In this document: piece by piece, positions 6,773-12,095 of the stretch | Layout: each line of letters begins with the position of its first letter | Numbering within the stretch: the first letter of the stretch is position 1 | NCBI GenBank assembly: GCA_040752215.1 | Contig: JBFMEX010000035.1 | Span: 1-12,095, forward strand | Reading direction: 5' to 3' | DNA: 12,095 bases | Source: JBFMEX01 sp040752215 | GTDB lineage: Bacteria; Pseudomonadota; Alphaproteobacteria; Rhizobiales; Hyphomicrobiaceae | Notes under the pieces: model-generated | Databases searched by the model: none | What the model was told of the DNA's origin: nothing | Seen by the model: the letters and a program-made list of their open reading frames with translations, nothing else | Position numbers and translations under genes: made by a program

Positions 6773-8866
6773 ATGAGCTGGGGCATAGACTTCGCACCGA
6801 TGCTGCCCGCTCCGGTCTTCTGGAGTGCAGCCCTCCTCGCTGCCGTGCTGGTGCTCGTGCTGCTGCTCCGCCGCTCGCGCGGGGCGACGCTGCGGACGCT
6901 CGCGCTCGCCGCCCTCGTTGCCGCGCTCGCCAATCCGACGCTGCGCGAGGAGACCCGCGAAAGCCTCGCCAACATCGCCGTCGTCGTCGTCGACGAGAGT
7001 GCCAGCCAGACGCTCGCGAAACGTCCCGAGGAGACCCGCGCCATCCGCGCCGACCTCGAGGCCAAGCTCGGCGCGATCCCCAATCTCGACGTGAAATGGG
7101 TTGCCGCTGCCCGTCCCGCCGACGGCGCGCCCTCCGGCACGCAGCTGTTCTCCGCTCTCAACGCGGCGCTCTCCAGCGCGCCTCCCGACCGCCTCGCCGG
7201 CGTCATACTCGTCACCGACGGCCAGGTCCACGACGTTCCGGCGAGCGCCGCCGCGCTCGGCTTCGACGCTCCGGTGCACGCGCTGCTCACCGGCACCCGC
7301 AACGAGTTCGACCGCCGCATCGATATCGTCAAGGCATCCCGCTACGGCATCGTCGGGCAATCGCGCGAGATCGAGCTCCGCGTCGCCGAGACCGGATCCG
7401 CCGGGCGCGCAAGTGGTCCGTTGAACCTGAGGATCCGCCGCGAGGGCAAGCCCGATGAGATTCGCCGCACCGAGGTCGGCAAGCCGGTCGCGATCGAGAT
7501 GGCGTTCCCGCATGCCGGCACCAACATCCTCGAAGCCGAGCTCGAGACCGCCGAAGGCGAACTCACTCCGGCCAACAACCGCGTCGTCGTGGTGGCGGAA
7601 GGCGTGCGCGAGAACTTGCGCGTGCTGCTGGTCTCCGGCGAGCCGCACGCCGGCGAGCGCACCTGGCGCAATCTCCTGAAGTCGGACGCCGCCGTCGACC
7701 TCGTCCACTTCACGATCCTGCGCCCGCCCGAGAAGCAGGACGGGACGCCGATCAACCAGCTCTCCCTGATCGCGTTCCCGACCCGCGAGCTGTTCTCGGA
7801 GAAGATCAACGACTTCGACCTGATCATCTTCGACCGCTACCAGCACCGCGGCATCCTGCAGATGCTCTACTACGACAACATCTCGCGCTACGTGGAGACC
7901 CACGGCGGCGCGCTGCTCGTTGCCGCCGGCGACGACTATGCCGGCAACCTCAGCCTCTATCGCACGCCGCTCGCCCCCGTGCTGCCGGCCGTGCCGACAG
8001 GACGCGTGATCGAGACGCCGTTCAAGGCCCGCATCACCGACGACGGCGCCAAGCATCCGGTCACGCGCGGCCTGCCCGGCGCGGCCACCGGCGACGCGCA
8101 GCCGCAATGGGGCCGCTGGTTCCGTCAGGTCGAGGTGCGCCCCGACCGCGGCCGGACCGTGATGAGCGGCGCCGAAAGCCAACCGCTGCTGCTGCTCGAC
8201 CGCAAGGGCAAGGGGCGCGTCGCGCTGCTCACCTCCGACCACGCCTGGCTGTGGGCGCGCGGCTTCGACGGCGGCGGCCCGCACACCGATCTCTTGCGCC
8301 GTCTTTCGCACTGGCTGATGAAGGAGCCGGATCTCGAGGAGGAGCGCCTGATCGCCGACGCAAAGGGGCTGAAGCTTTCCCTCGAGCGGCGCTCGATGCT
8401 GGCGAGCGTGCCGCCGGTCAGGCTGCAGGCGCCGGGCGGCGAGACCCGCGAGGTGACGCTCGATCCCGCCGGCTCCGGCCTTTGGCGCACGACCGTCGAC
8501 GTCGCCCTGCCCGGGCTCTACAAGGCCCAGCAGGGCGAGCTCACCGCCGTCGCCCACGCCGGCACCGAGGACGCGCGCGAGATGAGCGAGGTGACGGCGA
8601 CCGACGCGAAGCTCGCGCCGATCCTGGATGCGACCGGCGGTGGCGCGTTCTGGACCAAGGCGAGCCCGACCAGCGGAATCGAGCTGCCGCGCATCTCCAT
8701 GATGTCGGGTGCGCGTGTGCTCGCCGGCTCGGGCTGGATGGGGCTCAAGGACCGCGAGGCGTTCGTCACCCGCGGCGTAACGCTGACGCCGCTGTTCACC
8801 GGGCTCGCCGCACTCGCCGCGCTGCTGTTCCTGATCACGCTCGCCTGGTGGCGCGAGGGGCGGTAG
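6773..8866 (+). CDS. Membrane protein with VWA-like and glutamine-amidotransferase-like domains
   Basis: A 697-residue inner-membrane protein of the type that closes alphaproteobacterial MoxR/DUF58/DUF4159 operons. Two N-terminal transmembrane segments (about 12-32 and 40-54) precede a VWA-like domain with an intact-looking metal site: D74-E-S76-A-S78 in VVVVDESASQT, T123 in SGTQLF, and TDG at 148-150. A beta-sandwich-like segment follows (about 180-275). Residues about 280-410 resemble class I glutamine amidotransferases (LRVLLVSGEPHAGERTW, FDLIIFDRYQHRGILQ, GGALLVAAGDDYAG), but the nucleophilic cysteine is absent, so enzymatic activity is unlikely. A C-terminal transmembrane segment lies at about 672-692 and ends with basic WWREGR. 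GAGGA seven bases before the ATG supports the start. The large central part should be periplasmic. It probably forms a membrane complex with the DUF4159 protein. Spacing from the rest of the operon is unusually large because of the hairpin cluster. Confidence 0.9.
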   Translation: MSWGIDFAPMLPAPVFWSAALLAAVLVLVLLLRRSRGATLRTLALAALVAALANPTLREETRESLANIAVVVVDESASQTLAKRPEETRAIRADLEAKLGAIPNLDVKWVAAARPADGAPSGTQLFSALNAALSSAPPDRLAGVILVTDGQVHDVPASAAALGFDAPVHALLTGTRNEFDRRIDIVKASRYGIVGQSREIELRVAETGSAGRASGPLNLRIRREGKPDEIRRTEVGKPVAIEMAFPHAGTNILEAELETAEGELTPANNRVVVVAEGVRENLRVLLVSGEPHAGERTWRNLLKSDAAVDLVHFTILRPPEKQDGTPINQLSLIAFPTRELFSEKINDFDLIIFDRYQHRGILQMLYYDNISRYVETHGGALLVAAGDDYAGNLSLYRTPLAPVLPAVPTGRVIETPFKARITDDGAKHPVTRGLPGAATGDAQPQWGRWFRQVEVRPDRGRTVMSGAESQPLLLLDRKGKGRVALLTSDHAWLWARGFDGGGPHTDLLRRLSHWLMKEPDLEEERLIADAKGLKLSLERRSMLASVPPVRLQAPGGETREVTLDPAGSGLWRTTVDVALPGLYKAQQGELTAVAHAGTEDAREMSEVTATDAKLAPILDATGGGAFWTKASPTSGIELPRISMMSGARVLAGSGWMGLKDREAFVTRGVTLTPLFTGLAALAALLFLITLAWWREGR

Positions 8867-8990
8867 GCGATTCGCTGCCGTCCCGTTCGCTTGGAAATCC
8901 CCCGCATTCCGCAACCTTCGCGTTTGCTCGGTGCAACGACTCGCCTAGCGTCGCGCTGATCCCGTGCGCCCGGCCCGGAGCAGCAGTCCC

Positions 8991-10724
8991 ATGTCCCTCC
9001 TCTTTCGCATCATCTACGCGACCCACGCCAATGGCACCCATCATAAGCTCGCGCTCGACGGCGTGCGCCGCCTCGCGTGCATGGACGCGGAGCGCTGGCA
9101 GCGCCTGTTCCTGAAGCACGCCGAGCTGTTGATGCAGGGCTCCAAGGCGCCGGACAACGAGTTCAAGGACTTCAAGAACCACGTCCTGCATCCCGATGAC
9201 GACTACTGGGGTGGCGCGCCGGAGAAAGTCGCGAGCTGGTACGCGCTGCTGGTCGAGACCCTGCGCTCTGGCGACTGGCCGCAGGTCGCCTGGTGCGCGG
9301 GCGTGCTCAGCCACTACTACACGGACCCGATTCACCCCTTCCACACCGGTCAGTCGGAGGCCGAGAACGCCCTCCACCGCGCCGTCGAGTGGAGCATCAA
9401 CCGCGCCTACGACGGCCTGCTCGCCGACGGCGAGGCCGCCAATCCGCTGCTTGACGTGGCGATCCCGTCGGGTCCCGACTGGATCCACGAGCTCGTCTGC
9501 CAGGGTGCCGACACCTCGCACCGCTATTATGAGAAGCTGATCGCGCACTACGACATCACGCGTGGCGTGGTCGATCCGCCGTCCGGGCTCGATTCGGTCT
9601 CCCGCCGGCTCGTGGGCGAGCTGCTCGTCTATGCCTCGCGCGGCTTCGCGCGCCTGCTCGAGCGCGCGATCGACGAGGCCGCGGTCAACCCGCCCGACGT
9701 CATGTTGACCGTCGAGACCGTGCTCGCCGGTCTCAAGGTGCCGATGAAGTGGATCGCCAAGAAGCTCGCCGACGCGGAGGACCGGCGCATCGTCGAGGCG
9801 ATGTACGACGAGCTCCAGGCGACCGGCAAGGTCGAGGCGACGCTGCCCGAGGATGATCGGATGGTGCGCGACCTCTACGCCAAGGAGGTCGTCCTGCCGA
9901 AGGCGGCAGTGCGGGCCGCCGCGCGCAAGCAACGCCTGCCGGCCGGCGCCACGCCACCGCAGCGACCGAGAGTGCACGCCATCACGCCCGCCGCCGCCGC
10001 CGGCCTCGCCACCTCGCCGCCGGCGCCGCGCCGGATGCCTGCAGCGGCGACGACTTCTCCGCCAACCTCCGCCGAGGAGGAAGCGCGCCGCGAGCAGCTG
10101 TCGCTGCGCAATGCGCTCGCCGCGCTGTCGACCGCTCCGCGTCGCGCCGAGCTGCCACCTGCGCTGCCGCAACCGTTGGCGCCGGTCGCTGCCGCCGCGC
10201 CGGAGGAGCCCGTGCGCACCGCGTCGGCAGCCGTGACGAGTCCAGCCAAATCCGAGCGACACCACCGCCAGCATGCCGCCGACGCCGACCGCGGCCGGCG
10301 CATCTACCTCGCGCTCCACGATCAGATCGAGGCCGCGCCCTCGATCGGGCCCAAGACCGCCGAGCGGCTGATCGCCATCGGCCTCGCCACCGTCGGCGAC
10401 CTCGTCGCCGCTGATCCAGGCGACGCCGCCATGCGCATCGGCGCCCGCCACATCACGTCCGAGACAATCGCCGACTGGCAGGATCAAGCGCGCCTTGTCA
10501 TGTCTGTGCCGGGACTGAGGGGCACCCACGCGCAGCTACTCGTCGGCGCCGGCTTCCGCTCGGTCGAGGCGATCGCATCCGCCGAGCCGACGACCCTCTC
10601 CGCCGCCGTGCTGAAGTTCGCCACCACCCGCGACGGCGAGCGCGTACTGCGCTCCGGCGACCCGCCCGACATCGAGCGCATCAAGACCTGGATCGAGAGC
10701 GCCGCGACAGCGCGTGCTGCCTGA
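8991..10724 (+). CDS. Zinc-dependent phospholipase C-fold protein fused to DUF4332 helix-hairpin-helix domain
   Basis: A 577-residue protein. Residues about 8-250 resemble the zinc-dependent phospholipase C / S1-P1 nuclease fold. The pattern H108-x3-D112-x5-H118 (SHYYTDPIHPFH), then H129-x3-E133, closely follows the zinc ligands of Bacillus PLC (H118, D122, H128, H142, E146). H12/H17/H18, D55 and H64/H67 could supply the rest. An Ala/Pro-rich linker (about 306-430) leads to a DUF4332-like C-terminus with two helix-hairpin-helix motifs (APSIGPKTAERLIAIGLATV; SVPGLRGTHAQLLVGAGFRSV), typical of nucleic-acid or protein binding. No signal peptide is seen, unlike secreted PLCs, so it is probably cytoplasmic. 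The substrate is unknown: phospholipid or another phosphodiester. The ATG at 8991 is preferred (GGAG ten bases upstream); a GTG at 8964 lacks such a site. It lies 124 bases after the MoxR operon and is probably a separate unit. Confidence 0.85.
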   Translation: MSLLFRIIYATHANGTHHKLALDGVRRLACMDAERWQRLFLKHAELLMQGSKAPDNEFKDFKNHVLHPDDDYWGGAPEKVASWYALLVETLRSGDWPQVAWCAGVLSHYYTDPIHPFHTGQSEAENALHRAVEWSINRAYDGLLADGEAANPLLDVAIPSGPDWIHELVCQGADTSHRYYEKLIAHYDITRGVVDPPSGLDSVSRRLVGELLVYASRGFARLLERAIDEAAVNPPDVMLTVETVLAGLKVPMKWIAKKLADAEDRRIVEAMYDELQATGKVEATLPEDDRMVRDLYAKEVVLPKAAVRAAARKQRLPAGATPPQRPRVHAITPAAAAGLATSPPAPRRMPAAATTSPPTSAEEEARREQLSLRNALAALSTAPRRAELPPALPQPLAPVAAAAPEEPVRTASAAVTSPAKSERHHRQHAADADRGRRIYLALHDQIEAAPSIGPKTAERLIAIGLATVGDLVAADPGDAAMRIGARHITSETIADWQDQARLVMSVPGLRGTHAQLLVGAGFRSVEAIASAEPTTLSAAVLKFATTRDGERVLRSGDPPDIERIKTWIESAATARAA

Positions 10725-10765
10725 GCGGGCTTGCGCATCGCGCATCCATCCGCCAGCCTGCCAAC

Positions 10766-10984
10766 ATGCTGCGCCGGATCACAGGTTTCTACGAGGACGT
10801 CGAAGGCCACTTCGTCGCCATGCTCGCGTGCGGGCACGAGCAGCACGTTCGTCACCGCCCGCCGTTTGCCGAGCGCCCCTGGGTGCTGACGGCGGAGGGC
10901 CGGGCGGCGATGATCGGCCAGAGCCTCGACTGCCGCGCGTGCGACGTCGAGGGGCCCCGCATTCCCGTCGAAGAGGAAAGCTGA
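10766..10984 (+). CDS. DUF3565 small zinc-binding-type protein
   Basis: A 72-residue protein matching DUF3565 over nearly its full length: ITGFYEDVEGHFVAMLACGH, then EQHVRHRPPFAERPWVLT, EGRAAMIGQSLDCRACD. Conserved C22, H24, H27, H30, C56 and C59 suggest a zinc-ribbon-like site; this is read from residue pattern only. The function of the family is not known. It has no signal peptide or membrane segment. No clear Shine-Dalgarno precedes the ATG. The 41-base gap after the phospholipase C-fold gene would allow co-transcription. Confidence 0.88.
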   Translation: MLRRITGFYEDVEGHFVAMLACGHEQHVRHRPPFAERPWVLTAEGRAAMIGQSLDCRACDVEGPRIPVEEES

Positions 10985-11173
10985 GCGGCGGGACGACCCT
11001 TCGATCGCCACATTGCCCCACGAGCGTGCAATTCCGCGGCTCTCGGCGCGTGACGGCAACAGCCATGCGCAGATCGGGCAGCTCCGCCTCCCCGCGCCCC
11101 AGAATCTCCCATTTCACCCGCTCATTTGCCGCCCACGGGTTGAGTCGAAGAGCCCCGCGAAGGAGGGAACGTA

Positions 11174-11761
11174 ATGACGAGCGCCAGTGCAGTCCGCGAG
11201 CGGATCCTCAGCCATGGATTCGGTGTTGCCAGCGCCCAGGGCCTGCACGCCCTGTCGATGGGCGACCTCGCCCGCGATCTATCGGTGCCGAAGAGCGGGC
11301 TGTTCGCCCATTTCGCCACCAAGGAGAGCCTGCAGCTCGGCGTGCTCGAGCAGGCCGCCGCCATGTTCCAGCGTGACGTCGGTGACGCCGCGGAGGGCAA
11401 TGGCGAGGAGCGCGTGCGCCAGCTGTTCGTCAAGTGGATCGCCTGGTCTCGCGCGCGCTATCTCAGGGGTGGCTGCCCGTTCGTGCACGCGAGCGCCGAG
11501 GCCGACAGCCTCGCCGAGGAGGTCCGCGCCTATCTGAAGGCGATCCTCGACCAGTGGTCGGAGGTTCTGAAAGGCGCAATCGACGAGGCCAAGGCTTCGA
11601 CCTTCAAGGCCGACCTCGACTCCGCTCAGCTGGTGTTCGAGCTCTACGGCCTCTACCTGTCGCACCACTTCTGGCACTGGTCGATGCGCGACCACGCCGC
11701 CCACGGCCGCACCATGAAGGCGTTCGACCGCCTCCTCGCCGCCTCCCGCCGCGCGGCCTGA
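11174..11761 (+). CDS. TetR/AcrR family transcriptional regulator
   Basis: A 195-residue repressor of typical TetR length. The N-terminal DNA-binding domain includes VRERILSHGFGVASAQGLHA and the helix-turn-helix at about 29-50 (MGDLARDLSVPKSGLFAHF), followed by the KESL/VLEQA helix. The C-terminal ligand and dimerisation domain contains RGGCPFVHASAEADSLAEEV, a feature of a TetR subgroup whose ligands are unknown here. The start is secure: AAGGAGGG (11160-11167) sits six bases upstream of the ATG. The 189 bases before it hold no gene and no clear palindromic operator that I can see. No divergently transcribed partner is present, so the regulated gene cannot be inferred from neighbours; the downstream gene is convergent. 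Confidence 0.93.
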   Translation: MTSASAVRERILSHGFGVASAQGLHALSMGDLARDLSVPKSGLFAHFATKESLQLGVLEQAAAMFQRDVGDAAEGNGEERVRQLFVKWIAWSRARYLRGGCPFVHASAEADSLAEEVRAYLKAILDQWSEVLKGAIDEAKASTFKADLDSAQLVFELYGLYLSHHFWHWSMRDHAAHGRTMKAFDRLLAASRRAA

Positions 11762-11797
11762 GCGTTCGCCCGCCGGCCGCGCCGTGTCCGTTCAGAA

Positions 11798-11825
11798 GCA
11801 ATGGGCCCCGCGCGGGGCCCATTGC
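11798..11825. terminator. Bidirectional terminator (perfect 28-bp palindrome)
   Basis: GCAATGGGCCCCGC (11798-11811) is immediately followed by its exact reverse complement, ending at 11825. In RNA this gives a stem of up to 12 bp closed by a CGCG loop. It lies 36 bases after the TetR stop and 27 bases beyond the stop of the convergent minus-strand gene, which suits a shared terminator. The plus-strand tail is ATTTCC rather than a long T-run, so termination may be partial or need Rho. Confidence 0.75.
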
Positions 11826-11852
11826 ATTTCCTCGACTGGCGCGCTCCTCCGG

Positions 11853-12062
11853 TCAGGCCGGCACCGGGATCGGCACGGCAGCGCCGTGGCTGCGGCCTCC
11901 GTGGGCCCGGCCTTCGGCGTCGATCTCGCGCTGGACCTCCTCCGTGCTCTTGTGAATCAGGCTCTCGGTGGACGCACCGGAGGTGCGCGAGCCGAGCCGC
12001 AGGAAGAAGTAGAACAGCCACGCCAGCACCAGCCACCACACCGCCAGCACCAGTTGTTGCAT
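11853..12062 (-). CDS. Small single-pass membrane protein, unknown function
   Basis: I do not recognise the family. From the ATG at 12062 the product has 69 residues: a strongly hydrophobic, tryptophan-rich segment (about 3-22, LVLAVWWLVLAWLFYFFLRL), then a polar, partly charged tail with a probable helix (STESLIHKSTEEVQREIDAE) and a Gly/His/Pro-rich end. The start is uncertain: no good ribosome site precedes 12062, and the frame stays open through the last 33 bases of the window (encoding VYDLLFPGSVA), so the true start may lie outside. It converges on the TetR gene and shares the terminator at 11798-11825. The absence of stops and the clear transmembrane pattern make it a likely real gene. 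Confidence 0.65.
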   Translation of the reverse strand: MQQLVLAVWWLVLAWLFYFFLRLGSRTSGASTESLIHKSTEEVQREIDAEGRAHGGRSHGAAVPIPVPA

Positions 12063-12095
12063 GGCGACGCTGCCCGGGAATAGCAGGTCATAGAC

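Noticed and set aside
6428..8914. 828-codon open frame on the minus strand, antisense to the last Bat-like gene
   Set aside because: It lies opposite a well-supported membrane-protein gene, its translation is Arg/Gly/Ala-rich without recognisable domains, and long antisense frames are expected in very GC-rich coding DNA.
8924..8951. Promoter candidate TTGCTC / TAGCGT before the phospholipase C-fold gene
   Set aside because: The -10 matches the consensus at only three of six positions; too weak to call.
8964..8990. GTG start for the phospholipase C-fold protein
   Set aside because: It adds nine residues (MRPARSSSP) with no signal-peptide character and has no ribosome site; the ATG at 8991 has GGAG upstream.
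8835..10529. 564-codon minus-strand open frame opposite the phospholipase C-fold gene
   Set aside because: Antisense shadow; the plus-strand frame carries clear zinc-ligand and HhH motifs.

Overview
The window is very GC-rich DNA with dense, mostly co-directional genes. Its protein families (DUF1285, DUF2147, DUF3565, a MoxR/DUF58/DUF4159 membrane operon, and a phospholipase-C-fold/DUF4332 fusion) suggest an alphaproteobacterium, probably Hyphomicrobiales or a close relative. This assignment is inferred from families and base composition only; there is no rRNA or marker gene. There is no sign of phage, transposase, CRISPR or tRNA.

Layout. On the minus strand at the left are a secreted DUF2147 protein (24-728) and a DUF1285 protein (889-1482). 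The gap between them holds a 15-bp inverted repeat and a tandem 8-mer just upstream of the DUF2147 gene. Diverging from DUF1285, the plus strand carries a four-gene cluster: MoxR AAA+ ATPase (1631-2629), DUF58 (2636-3616), a BatA-like/DUF4159 membrane protein (3616-6504) and a second membrane protein with a VWA-like and a glutamine-amidotransferase-like domain (6773-8866). The first three genes are separated by 6 nt or overlap by 1 nt. The fourth is set apart by a 268-nt gap packed with GC-rich hairpins, two of them copies of one palindromic repeat. Next come a phospholipase C-fold/helix-hairpin-helix fusion (8991-10724), a small zinc-binding-type DUF3565 protein (10766-10984) and a TetR-family regulator (11174-11761). 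At the right edge a small single-pass membrane protein on the minus strand (from 11853) converges on the TetR gene, with a perfect-palindrome terminator between them.

How the genes work together. A MoxR ATPase, a soluble VWA-like DUF58 protein and two membrane proteins with VWA-like domains form the known alphaproteobacterial counterpart of the Bat (Bacteroides aerotolerance) locus. From memory, a similar conserved operon in Rhizobium leguminosarum (RL3499-RL3502) is required for cell shape and envelope integrity. The likely picture is an AAA+ chaperone acting through a metal-binding adaptor on an inner-membrane/periplasmic complex. The DUF58 and last proteins keep a recognisable DxSxS metal site; the DUF4159 protein has a degenerate one.

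The most unusual items are the phospholipase C/HhH fusion, which keeps a zinc-ligand pattern but shows no signal peptide, the hairpin cluster inside the Bat-like operon, and the inverted repeat upstream of DUF2147. Nothing here is clearly a wholly new system.
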